A DNA stretch of 64,000 nt from Hippasteria phrygiana. Lineage: Eukaryota; Echinodermata; Asteroidea; Valvatida; Goniasteridae. The position numbers were made by a program, and so were the translations under genes. The DNA is taken from positions 2,046,001-2,110,000 of the forward strand of contig JAZGUH010000113.1 of the NCBI GenBank assembly GCA_037893225.1, in the 5' to 3' direction. A model generated the notes under the pieces. The model did not search any database and had not been told where the DNA came from. It saw only the letters and a list, made by a program, of their open reading frames with translations. This document shows, in pieces, positions 8,993 to 20,223 of the stretch. Every line of letters begins with the position of its first letter. Position 1 is the stretch's first letter.

Positions 8993-11900
8993 CACAGACC
9001 CAAAGTTGCCATGGCTCTCAGGGACGCTGTCAATGCATTGTCTCTTTGTGACGCCTGGCGCAGACTGAATCCCCTCGAACAAAAATTCACCTGGCTGAGG
9101 AATAATCCCTCCAGTCTATGTGGAGTTTCCAAAGCCAGGTTGAATCGCATTTATGTCCCCCCTAATCTTATTTCTTCCATTCATACCTGTTCTATTCTCC
9201 CTTGTTCTCTCTCCGACCACTGCGCTGTTTCTTTAACAATCAAAATTCCTTCACACATTCCGAGGAGCAGCGCCTATTGGCATTTCAACAACTCGCTCCT
9301 CGGAGATAACAACTACCGGGACATTATTATTCAATTTTGGATTCAATGGAGAGAGAATAAGTGCGACTTTCCGAGTCTCGCCGCTTGGTGGGACTTCGGA
9401 AAGTTGCACATCAAATCCCTCAGCCAAATGTACGGCTCAAAACTGGCCAAAGAAAAACGGCAAGCTTTCTTGGAAATAAATCGCAAAATAGACGAAATTC
9501 AGTCTGCGCCAGACTTAACGCCCGAAACTAGAGAAACTCTAAACGAACAAAGGAATCACTTAAATGTTCTCCTTAAAACTGAAGCCCAGGGCGCTCTTGT
9601 CAGATCTCGTTTCAAACATCTTAACGAAACTGACTCGTGCTCTACTTACTTCTTTAATCTAGAAAAATCTAATTCTCTATCGAAAAACATTTCCCACATT
9701 CTTTTACACTCTGGAAATATATCTGAAAACCCCTCCGATATTAAAACGCACGTTCGCAATTTCTACAAAAACCTTTATAGCCGAGTCCCCACTGACAAGA
9801 GCGCCCTCCATCAACTATTACAAGATGTCAGCGAGCTCGACTCCGAAGATTCAGAGGACCTTGATCGTCCTCTGTCTATGAGGAACTCGAGCTCGCTGTC
9901 AAGCAACTTGGCAAAGATAAAACACCCGGCCTGGACGGCCTCACTTCAGAATTTTTCCTGTCTTTCTGGCCCGTCCTCAAAAATTATTTTCTTTCAGTTC
10001 TCGAAGCTTCCATACAATCTAATTCTTTACCCTACTCTCTCCGGAAGGCAGTTATAACTCTGCTTCCTAAGAAGGGGGACTTGGCCGACATTGCCAATTG
10101 GCGCCCGGTCTCCCTTCTCAACACCGACTATAAAATCTTTGCCAAGTTGCTTGCAAATAGACTGAGACAGTGCATTGGCAGCGTCGTTGGTGAAGCCCAA
10201 AGTTACTGTGTCCCCGGTCGTTCCATCCACGATAACATAAATCTCATACGTGACGTCATCTCATACTCCAATTTTAACGATACCCCCCTCGCCGTGATCA
10301 ACTTGGATCAAAAAAAGGCCTTCGATAATGTTGATCACGGCTATCTCTTTGACACCATGAGAGCCATGGGCTTTGGGAACAAATTCATTTCCTATCTGCA
10401 AATATTGTACAGCAGCGCCGAGAGCCTCGTCAAGGTGTGTGGTACCCTGACGGCCCCCTTCTTATTTGAGAAGGGGATACGTCAGGGATGCCCGCTCTCG
10501 GGGCTGCTGTATTCTATAGCCATAGAACCCTTCTTAATTAATCTTCAAAAGAAAGTAGCCAATCAGGCCTTTCGCATTCCCAATACTGATTTCTCGTGCG
10601 CTGTGTCGGCGTACGCAGACGACATAACGGTTTTTGTCACCTCCGATCCGGGTTTCAAAGCAGTCGAAGAGGCCTACGGCCTCTTCGCAAAATCCTCTGC
10701 TGCATGTTTAAACACTCAGAAGTCCCAGGGTCTCTGGGCCGGTTCTTGGACCGGACGAAGCGACAAACCCTTAAACTTTTCATGGAATAGTGAAGGTCTC
10801 CCCTTCCTCGGAGTTCACTTAGGAAACTCTAACAAATATGACCAACAAAATTGGGAAAAATGCAAAAATAAGCTAAACAAAACTCTCTCCTCCTGGTCCC
10901 ATCTCTTCTACGCCCTCTCCTTATATAAACATCCCGACAAAGGAGGACTGGGTCTCGTGCCTCCAAGCACGCATGTTCGCTTTTAGACTTACCACAGTCC
11001 AACGATTACTTAATCTCCATTCCCATCCCGCCTTCTTTCTGATCAGCCACTTTTTCAGGCAATACCAAAAACTCGCTTTTGATTTCAACCTTTTTCACCT
11101 CGACACTGACCCTAAATTTTATACTAGCATCCCAGTTTTCCACAGTGAACTCTTGCGTGCTTGGACGGCGTCCGGAGCTCGAATCGAAACACAGCCTGAT
11201 TCTATCAACCATGTTTACAATTTGCCCTTAAATTGCCCTTTTTTGAGCGATACAGCTGATGGTGGGGGACCCCTTCCCTTGCGTCTCGCGGCGTGCGGAG
11301 TCAAACTCGTCCGCCATCTTCTGGATCTCACCACCGGCCTATGGATCGAAGCCCGCACTTTTATCACTTTTTCTCGAGGACTCAGACCTCCCTCTCTACG
11401 TCTTCTGGATCTGGACATTCAACGTCTTTACACTAAGCTCATCCTTCAATCTCTAACTCTGTTCTGCGAGGAAGGATGTACCCTACCTTCTGTCCTTCAA
11501 CACATCTCTGCTCTTCCGGACTGTCCAGTACTTTTCAACCTACCCTCCTACGACAATGGACTCTCCGCACCATCAAAAATTCTGTATGCCATCCTCAACG
11601 AGGAGCTCAATCATCTATCTAGTCTCTCCTCTCATTGGCATAAACTGGGATTTATCAACTCTTCTACTAAACTCCAATGGAGAAACGTCTATCAACTTCC
11701 TACCTCCAAGAAAGAGGGCGATCTTCAATTCAAGCTTTTCCACAACTTTCTGCCCTCGCTCACCGTCTTACATCATCTGAATCCCGACATCTCTCCTACC
11801 TGCGGATGGTGCGGAGAGAAGGGCTCGATCCATCATCTCTTCATCACCTGTCCCGCTATACAATCAGCTCTCAACTTGCTTCACTCGCTGCTCAATCGTC

Positions 11901-12997
11901 TACTTCCATCTCTACAACTCAACTTCGACCTGTACTGGGCACTAATTCCGCACGCTAAGGGACGCAAAAAGGAGGCGGTTCGTCTAGCTAACTTCCTCAT
12001 CATCAGCTGCAAAAATATTATCTGCTACTTATATCGTACTTCTCGGTTTGTTGAACCCCTTCTTATCTGGCAGCATCGCCTGAAAAACAAAATTCTCATC
12101 GATTTTGCTTTCTATAAATTGTCTGATAATATGAATGCTTTTTGTCATAAATGGGCTGTAAATAACGCCCTCCTCACTTGTAATACAAACGCAGTGACAT
12201 GGTTTATCTAAAGAAATAGTTTTATTTTTTGCCGGGGTGGTCGCTAGCCCGAGTCTCTGATAGCTGTCCGCCTCAGCGTAGGCGAGACGTGCTAAGGCGT
12301 AGCCACTGGGGCTCGGGCTGGCCCTAGCCCCACCCCCCCCCCCCCCCTTTGTGTTCCTCCCTCTACCATCAACAATTTATGTCCCCAATTTTTTATAATT
12401 GTGACATGGTTGTTCCCCTCCCCCTCCTCACCTCTCTGACCCCTCTCGGTCCACCCCCCCCCCCTCCCAGGTCCGTCCATCCCCTTTTTCTCCCTTCTTT
12501 TTCTTTCGCCTATCCCTTTGGGAGCCGCCGGAGTGGGCCATATAGCCCACACCCAGTTTTCTGGTGGCTCCCCCCCCCCCCCCCCCGGTGATCCTCTGCG
12601 GGGTCAGCCAAATCGTGCTGTCTCCCCGGCCAAACAGGATCTCCCTCTTCTCTTTTCCTCTAACTTCTATCCTCCATAGTTTTAATTGTTTGTTTCTAAT
12701 GTGTAAAAACTACTTTTCCTGATTTTTGAATTGCCTTTGTTTCCGGTTTATTCACAATTAAAGTTTACATTGTGTACTATTTAAAAACAATTTCAAGTAA
12801 AATTGTATAACTTATTATAGTCTACTTTTGTGTATTATCTATAATTAATTTGAAGTAAAGTTTGTTAATTATATGTTTACTTGTTAATTATATGTTTACT
12901 CATACTAGATTTGTGTCAGCCCTGTTTACTATCCTTTTATTGTACATTTTGCCTTGTTTATGTAAATCAAGTTTTCTTCTGAAAAGTCAAAAAAGTC
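8993..12997 (+). pseudogene. Tx1-like LINE, 5'-truncated and broken copy
   Basis: This is a plus-strand copy of the LINE at 616-7048. It starts at the equivalent of ORF2 residue 171 (HRPKVAMALR) and ends with GAAAAGTC, an A tract, GTC and three TTC units. The ORF2-derived sequence (to 12211) has a one-base loss near 9879 (DRPLS, before the RT), an internal deletion of roughly 50 codons near 10920, and another one-base loss near 10958. The 3' UTR (12212-12997) has diverged, with long C runs. The RT boxes (YADD, GIRQGCPLSG) remain readable. ORF1, the 5' UTR and most of the endonuclease domain are missing. Confidence 0.9.
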
Positions 12998-13359
12998 TTC
13001 TTCTTATTATTATTATTATTATATTATGTTGGGGAATGAAATTCACTTGCTTTTGTAACTTCAGAAAAACAGCCATGCCTTGCATCACGTACAGTTTGAC
13101 TCCACAAACATGTGTATTACTTATTGTCGGGTATCAGTGACATAACGTAAACACCGGGCCATGTCTTGCACTTTTCTGAGGTGACTGCTATTTATAATTT
13201 GGTCTATATGCATCCAAGGAAAAAGATCAGATGACTTCATGAACGTTTACACGTACGTCATAAATAGAACAAAGATTTGTTCTGTTGGTTATTGCGTTTT
13301 TCAAAGAACTTAAGAATGTTTGAATGTCGAAACAAATTATTTGACGTGGTAAACGGTGA

Positions 13360-13545
13360 TACTATACCGGAAAACAACCGGAAAACAACCGGAAAACTAC
13401 CGGAAAACACACTGAACAAAAAAACAACTAAATACTGGAAAACACCCCCAAAACACACTTCAAACCGAAAAACTCGCAAATACATGTATACCGGAAAACA
13501 CCCCCAAAAGACACACTTCACAATGAAAAACAACAGAAACGCACT
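13360..13545. repeat. Degenerate ACCGGAAAAC minisatellite
   Basis: Repeated ACCGGAAAACA(A/C)C motifs mixed with CCCCAAAACACACTTCA. The same family recurs at 23215-23410 and, reversed, at 23620-23695. Confidence 0.75.
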
Positions 13546-13642
13546 GTGTTACTCTTGATACTCGCGGGTGCAGGAAAATGTTGCGTGCGCATTACTCTCG
13601 AACAGCGTCCCGCGAACGGTTAAGGATAGTATTGAACAAAGT

Positions 13643-14588
13643 TTAAAGGGTGGCTGCAATGCAATTTTTATTGTGTATATCGATGAAATACAGTTTTTGA
13701 AACACAACTGTGTGTTGTTTGTATTTTTCTATTTCGCGTAAGCATTTGAAAATATTTTTTTAATGCGGGAGGGGGTCAGCCCCGCCCATCAAGTGGTAAC
13801 GCCGATGTGACGTCATCCCGGGAACCGAGCGTGCGTTGCATTGACATGCACGTGTGTTTTTGCTGTCGCGGAAAGCTTTCAGTGTTTTGCGAATGTTTTT
13901 CGTCGATAATACCGTGTCGTTGTGTTGCTGCTGGATTCAGCAACACCACTAAGGATGGTGTCAGTCTTCACCTCTTTCCAGTAGAACTGAAATACCGTCG
14001 TATTTGGACTCGGGGAGTGTTATTTAGCCTAGCAATAGTTGTTTTCAAGTCTTTCACGCGTTCCGCATCGGGAGTCCGATTCGGAGTCTTCAGTAGTTTC
14101 GCTGTTACTCTCACCTTCTGGCTCGTACATGTACGGAAGAGCTCCAAGATCCTCCTCTTCTTCGCCCCAATAATGTTCCGAAGAAGTGTCTGAATCAACA
14201 AGTCTAAAATCGACACTTGATTGTCAGATTCAGATCCAAAAGATTATGTTTGAAGATTTTAACGCGACGAGAAATGTTTCCCTGGTCCCTTCATCCAAAG
14301 GTATTTAATCGCGCGTGGCTGGTTCCCTCAACAACGGCATCTTCCACACGTACACAAACGTACACTGATCAAACTGCTCTTGCTGAGTTTCTGTGTTCCC
14401 GAGATGACGTCACGCATTTAGGGGCGCGGAAACAATAGAGAAAGGGGGGCACTTTATTCCGGGAAAATTAAACACCAAAATGGGCAGAAACACAGAAAAC
14501 ACATTTTAATCACATTTCTTATATTGTAAAAGAGTTATACATCACAAAATGTAATTGTTGGTACAATTTCATTGCAGCCACCCTTTAA
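13643..14588. mobile_element. TTAA-flanked Kolobok-like DNA element
   Basis: Both ends read TTAA followed by AGGGTGGCTGCAAT in inverted orientation (13643-13660 and 14571-14588). TTAA duplications with a purine-purine terminus (AG) and a THAP coding relic inside fit the Kolobok superfamily better than piggyBac, whose termini begin CC. At 938 bp between the TTAAs it is a deleted, non-autonomous copy. Confidence 0.7.
13912..14019 (+). pseudogene. THAP domain relic
   Basis: The translation includes CRCVAAGFSNTTKDG, then SLHLFPVELKYRRIWTR. This matches the start of a THAP zinc-coordinating DNA-binding domain (C-x2-4-C, then a hydrophobic-FP motif, then R..W). The second zinc cysteine appears as Phe, and the reading after the Trp degenerates without the later C-x2-H pair. 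It lies inside the TTAA-flanked element, so it is probably the remnant of that element's transposase N-terminus. Confidence 0.6.
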
Positions 14589-14753
14589 CATTTTCCCTTA
14601 TCATATTTATGACAATATATAATCCAAAGATCAGTTCAACAATCGAAAAACGATAACAAAACTTCATTGGAAAAGTCAAAAATGATTACTTTCCGGCATC
14701 TTGAAATGTTAAGTGGAAACAGTCACGTGACGACACATCCGGTGCAGGTGTAT

Positions 14754-15307
14754 AGACCAGTTTCCTAATAAATTCAAATTTATGCACGCATGCGCATAAA
14801 TGGGCCCTGCAAGCAAAAAGCGAAATCTGCCCATTGAAAATGTACAGGAGTCCAAACAGTTTTGTAATTTTTTCTCAATTTCTCAAAGATTTGTCCCATT
14901 TGGCTTTTGGAAAAGTCCCTGAAATCGTCATTGGTATTACTTTCTGGTCTAAATGCTTTTTTGGGGGTTCAAAATAAAAACTTTTAAAAATGTGTTCGTC
15001 CCGTGCACACGAGGCCAAAGGAATTAAGCAGGGCTCCTTTCCACACGAGTGCCAACAACTAACCGTGTGCTTCGGGGTACCATCCACGTTGCACTTTTTG
15101 CCGCCGACTATCGCAGCGTGATTTTCGCGTGGGGCGGCCAGGCTTAACGCGCAATCTCCGGTCAACCTGGTCGCCTGTACTGTGCATGGTGAAACAATTT
15201 TGTCCGGCGTGGATAACTGAAGCACGTCGTATACTGACGTGTGCAGCTGTATTCCTCTCGTGAAATGTCATTCTAGTATTACGGTATTTTCACTATTTTG
15301 GTGGTGA
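14754..15307 (+). repeat. Outer inverted arm A (left)
   Basis: This segment is an inverted copy of 22612-23085, about 85-90% alike by eye. It starts AGACCAGTTTCCTAATAAAT and ends near CACTATTTTGGTG. Together with arm B it frames a composite about 8.3 kb long. Confidence 0.85.
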
Positions 15308-15325
15308 AAAACATCCAGGACAGCC

Positions 15326-15390
15326 ATGGTTTTTAGCTGTAGCGTGTATGGATGTGAGACAAAATATAGAGTTAAGTCCCCTTTCCCCAA
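15326..15390 (+). pseudogene. THAP domain N-terminal fragment
   Basis: Just inside arm A an ATG opens MVFSCSVYGCETKYRVKS, the typical beginning of a THAP domain (C-x4-C). The sequence then falls into A-rich and C-rich simple sequence (15390-15573) and nothing further of the domain is found. I infer the 5' end of a lost transposase gene. Confidence 0.5.
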
Positions 15391-15547
15391 AAAAAAAATT
15401 TTTAAAGAAATAAAAAAAAAAATAAAAAAAATAATAATAAAGGAAATATAATAAAATAACACATTCAGATTTCTTAAAAAAAGCACACAAGAAATTCAAT
15501 TTATGTGGCCATTCCAAAATTGTAAACAGACATAGTTCTACTAAGGG

Positions 15548-15580
15548 GCTTAACCCCCCCCCCCCCCCCCCCCAAAAAAA
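15548..15580. repeat. Poly-C / poly-A tract
   Basis: A C run of more than 20 followed by an A run, part of an A/T-rich simple-sequence stretch (15385-15620). Positions 15620-15975 hold nothing recognised. Confidence 0.9.
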
Positions 15581-15977
15581 GTAAGAAAGAAAAAAGAAAC
15601 AATAGAAATTTAGAACAAAAAGCTAAAGGTTTCCAAAACTTGAAGAATGTTATCTTCCCAAGAATAGTGCCCTCAAAATTGTTTGGTGTACATGTAAAAC
15701 CGCCCCTAATGTTGCAGAACTTCAGTTGAGGATCATTTTCAAATTTGTTTTTGATTAAAAAAATATTTAATTCAGGCCAATGATAAGGCCTATATTTTGA
15801 CCAAATAGTTATGAAAAGTTTACAGAAATTAATGGTGTGTCAAAGTCAATCGTACAAAAGCTATAGGATATTTTGAGGTCCAAATTATTGTTTGATGAAG
15901 GGCTTATTTGCTTGAACACTCCTAAGAAAACATGTCAATTAATGTAGGCCTAATGGTGGTTTAAGAATTGCAATTCT

Positions 15978-16060
15978 TTAACCCCTTGCGTACGGATGAC
16001 GCCATATGGCGTAACAAAAAGTGCCACCAGGTCGGATGACGCCATTGGCCGCCGTTTGTG
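15978..16060 (+). mobile_element. PiggyBac-like terminal repeat (single end)
   Basis: TTAA followed by CCCCTTGCGTACGGATGACG resembles a piggyBac-type terminus, with CGGATGACGCCAT repeated 40 bases further in. A related sequence lies at 45319-45362. No matching opposite end is visible, so this may be half of a broken element. Confidence 0.4.
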
Positions 16061-16180
16061 CAGTTTCAATTCATTGTTGGATTATTAACTGCACAAACAC
16101 ATTGTAGCGGTTCCATTTGGCTGCCAGAACCGCTGCAACACCCCGACGTCTCCCTAAAATACCGTGCCCAAGGGTTTTAG

Positions 16181-16320
16181 TAGTGTTTGTGCGTTTTAGA
16201 CGAACGTACGACGGACGTTATGTCCTCGGCCAATAGAAAATCTTAACTTTACAGGCTCCACCCCAGGCTCCACCCACCAATGGCTTGAGTTGGGATTGTT
16301 GCATTCTATTCATAGAAGCA
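16181..16320 (+). repeat. Inverted arm B (left)
   Basis: Inverted copy of 22397-22563 (both contain GCGTTTTAGACGAACGTACG and the paired CAGGCTCCACCC motif). On the right, arms A and B are 48 bp apart. On the left they are separated by about 870 bp of unrelated sequence. Confidence 0.85.
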
Positions 16321-16785
16321 CTGGCGTAATCCTTGTCGAAGACTTGTGTATCGCCACAATCTTCGCCAAGGAAATTCCCCTGGAGCGGCACAAACATTCG
16401 TCTTGTAAATCCTTTGTGTGCGTCTGTGTGTGTGATCTAACCTTCCATACTCACTGTGGACCTGCGAACAAAAGATGTCCACAAGATGTAGGAAGAGGTT
16501 ACCGATTGTGGACTTGCAGACGTCCACACAAGGTTTTCCACTTTCTGAAAAGTGGTCTCAGAGGCATTTTTGGGTTAGGGTTATCTGTCGCAAAATAAAG
16601 TAGAATAGTTGAGGAAATCACAGTCGAAATTTGATATGAAAAAGTGTTAAAAATGTGGGTTTATGTGGTTTTGAAGCATGTTTTTCTTAAAATACATGAA
16701 AACAAAGGAATGTCCACAGAAGGTATGAAATGTAAGACTGAGTATGTGTGAGTATGAGTATGTATATACCGGAAATCGTAGACCT

Positions 16786-18445
16786 AGGAATTAGTCTTAG
16801 AGGTCTTTGTAGTTTTATGAATGAGGACGTAAGAGTTGAAAGACCCTCGCGTATATAACCTAAAGATCTTTGTAGTTTTGTGAACGAGAACGTGAGTTGA
16901 AAGAACCCAAACGTCTTAGACCCAAAGGTTTTTGTAGTTTTGTGAATGAGAACGTAAGGGTTGAAAGAACCTCGCGTATTAGTCTTAGGGGTCTTTGTAG
17001 TTTTGTGAATGAGAACGTGAGTTGAAAGAACCCAAACGTCTTAGACCCAAAGGTTTTTGTAGTTTTGTGAATGAGAACGTAAGGGTTGAAACAACCTCGC
17101 GTATTGGTCTTAGAGGTCTTTGTAGTTTTATGAATGAGGACGTGAGTTGAAAGAACCCAAACGTCTTAGACCCAAAGGTTTTTGTAGTTTTGTGAATGAG
17201 AACGTAAGGGTTGAAACAACCTCGCGTATTGGTCTTAGAGGTCTTTGTAGTTTTATGAATGAGGACGTAAGAGTTGAAAGAACCTCGCGTATTAGACCTA
17301 AAGATCTTTGTAGTTTTGTGAATGAGAACGTGAGTTGAAAGAACCCAAACGTCTTAGACCCAAAGGTTTTTTGTAGTTTTGTGAATGAGAACGTAAGAGT
17401 TGAAGGAACCTCGCGTATTAGACCTAAAGATCTTTGTAGTTTTGTGAATGAGAACGTGAGTTGAAAGAACCCAAACGTCTTAGACCCAAAGTTTGTGTAG
17501 TTTTGTGAATGAGAACGTAGGGGTTGAAAGAACCTCGCGTATAGTCTTAGGGGTCTTTGTAGTTTTGTGAATGAGAACGTGAGTTGAAAGAACCCAAACG
17601 TCTTAGACCCAACGGTTTTTGTAGTTTTGTGAATGAGAACGTAAGGGTTGAAAGAACCTCGTGTATTAGTCTTAGGGGTCTTTGTAGTTTTGTAAATGAG
17701 AACGTGAGTTTAAAGAACCCAAACGTCTTAGACCCAAAGGTTTTTGTAGTTTTGTGAATGAGAACGTAAGGGTTGAAAGAACCTCGTGTATTAGTCTTAG
17801 GGGTCTTTGTAGTTTTGTAAATGAGAACGTGAGTTGAAAGAACCCAAACGTCTTAGACCCAAAGGTTTTTGTAGTTTTGTGAATGAGAACGTAAGGGTTG
17901 AAAGAACCTCGTGTATTAGTCTTAGGGGTCTTTGTAGTTTTGTGAATGAGAACGTGAGTTGAAAGAACCCAAACGTCTTAGACCCAAAGGTTTTTGTAGT
18001 TTTGTGAATGAGAACGTAAGGGTTGAAACAACCTCCCGTATTGGTCTTAGAGGTCTTTGTAGTTTTATGAATGAGGACGTGAGAGTTGAAAGAACCTCGC
18101 GTATTAGACCTAAAGATCTTTGTAGTTTTGTGAATGAGAACGTGAGTTGAAAGAACCCAAACGTCTTAGACCCAAAGGTTTTTTGTAGTTTTGTGAATGA
18201 GAACGTAAGGGTTAAAAGAACCTCGCGTATTAGTCTTAGAGGTCTTTGTAGTTTTGTGAATGAGAACGTGAGTTGAAAGAACCCAAACGTCTTAGACCCA
18301 AAGGTTTTTGTAGTTTTGTGAAAGATAACGTAAGATGTGAAAGAACCCAGCTTCCTAGACTTAAAGGTCTTGAATGAGAACGTAAGAGTTGAAAGAACCT
18401 TGCGTCACAGACCTAAAGTCTTTGTTGTTTTGTAAATGTGACGTG
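16786..18445. repeat. 62-bp tandem array with higher-order structure
   Basis: About 26 units of 62-63 bp are built around TTTGTAGTTTTGTGAATGAG. Two unit types alternate (one with CCCAAACGTCTTAGACCC, one with CCTCGCGTATTAG), giving a 125-bp dimer. Identical 190-base blocks at 17147 and 17959 show an 812-bp higher-order repeat. The period is not a multiple of three, so apparent proteins are incidental. The left edge (16765-16785) resembles the M1 repeat terminus described at 31435. Confidence 0.95.
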
Positions 18446-18858
18446 AGATTTGTAAGGGAAGACTATAAAAGACAAATATTTGTGGTACTCTGAATGAAGT
18501 TGGATGATTTGAAGTAAGGTTGAAAAAGTCCACCTAAATCCCCTGAGGTGTTAATATGAATTAGCACGCGAGGTTTGAAAATTGAAACTGTGCTGCATTT
18601 TGTTAAGAACTAAGTTCAATAATTAATTTACTGAATATTAGAAAGGAACAGGAATAATTTATTCCATCTTTTACTGTCACTATTTCATTCATTTTTTTGT
18701 TTTGTATTGTCTTGCATAATTTTAAATCGTGAAACACTGAATATGTATGTGCTGCCTTTTCGGTGTTCATTGTTGCGTGGTATCACAGGGGACCGAGTAT
18801 ACCCAGCACACCCTCAGACACACCCTTACTATTGCCAGCACATAGCTTTTTAACCAAA

Positions 18859-19050
18859 ATGGCAAATCGCAGGGCATGAATGGCCGTGGACAATGCGGAG
18901 AGGCGCCTCATTTTGGAAGCTTATGAGGCTCATGGAGATCAATGGGAGCTTGTTGTTGAGCACATTACAAGAGATTTAGATCCACAGGGCCCCTTACATC
19001 AATTTTATCTGCAGAGGAATGGCCTTCAACTGAGGCGCCGCGTACGCGAG
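18859..19050 (+). pseudogene. Probable 5' exon of an unidentified transposon-type gene
   Basis: An ATG in good context (ACCAAAATGG) at 18859 reads MANRRA, then TGA at 18877, then continues in frame from an ATG at 18880 for 57 codons ending in RRRVRE. The exon closes at GAG before GTATAGT, a plausible splice donor at 19051. The protein is charged and helical (ERRLILEAYEAHGDQWELVV), perhaps a small Myb-like DNA-binding fold, but I do not recognise it. The TGA could be a CGA to TGA transition. If so the gene is dead or starts at 18880. The downstream partner may be the Pro/Gln-rich exon at 20224. Confidence 0.4.
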
Positions 19051-19278
19051 GTATAGTAAATCGTGATGTTGGCAGGTATGTCGCTTTGGATCTTAAATAC
19101 AATTAATTTTAGCTTATTGATACAACGTCTTAAGTTATTTAATTTCGTACCCATCTAAATTTCAGAATTCATTGGAGAGTAGAATTTTAACTGCCATAAA
19201 TATGGATAGGGAATCCAGTCTCAAATACGGAAATACGTAGTGTTTTTTCTTTCAAAACTAGGGTATAAAGCGAAAATC

Positions 19279-19584
19279 GTCGGTTCAGTACTATTGAATA
19301 AGTCCGTATTGGAAAAAAAGTTGCACTAAAAGGTCCTTATTGACAAGAACTATTTTAAATACCAAAGTGGGCATAAAGAAAGGGTAGAATTTAACTACAT
19401 TGCTTGAAAAATGCTATATTATACCTTTAATTGAAATATCAGACAACTTCCAGACTACACTATTTTTAAAATTGCATTTTACAAGCAATGAAGTTAAATT
19501 GTACGCTTTCTTTCTTCCCACCTTGATATTTAAAATATTTCGTGTCAATAAGGAGCTTTTAGTGCAACTTCTTGAACCGACACA
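19279..19584. mobile_element. Foldback element
   Basis: Arms 19279-19412 and 19473-19584 are inverted repeats (TTGCACTAAAAG, TCCTTATTGACA, ATTGCTTG and more recur on the opposite strand). It is non-coding and lies in what may be an intron. Confidence 0.7.
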
Positions 19585-20223
19585 ATGTAATTCAACCCAG
19601 GAAAATAACTTACTAGTTGCAAGAGGTACTATTGAGTTGTAGGTCTTAAAATAAATATAGAACAATGGAAAACAAAAGGTTTTCACGAAAATAATGCCCA
19701 AGTTTAACAATATACAAAACTGAGTGCTATGGCAAGTTGGAGAGACGAGTATGTATTTCAAATATATTCAAAACTAATCAGTGAAACAATTTCCGTCTTT
19801 ATGGCTGCGTTTAATTGTAAAGGACTACAGAGGAAATCAGTTTCACAAATATTTGAACCTTTTTACTTGAAATATCCTCGCAAGTCTGGCAGTGTGCGAA
19901 TTTACTTTTTCTCTTCGATTGCTCTTGATAAAAACAGAAAAAAGTAGTCAAATGCAATATTTAAGTACTTTATCCCGAGCCCCTATACATGAAGTGTTAA
20001 ACCTCTCAAGATTTTAACCATGAAAACACACAATAGCAATTTGTATTATCTTCTTGTGGGTAAACGGCCATAAGGATCATAATATTATTGCTTGATGCCA
20101 ACGAATTACATTTTAATCACTTCGATACAAATACCTTACCGCAAAACTCAGAAAGAAAATTAGAAGCAAACCGGTTTTCTGTTGAAATGATTTCGCAGAC
20201 TTCGAGATCAAAGGCAACAGCAA

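Noticed and set aside
17147..18150. Two identical 63-residue frames
   Set aside because: They come from an 812-bp satellite duplication. The unit length is not a multiple of three.
16786..18445. CRISPR-like regular repeats
   Set aside because: Contiguous tandem units without unique spacers in a eukaryotic genome.
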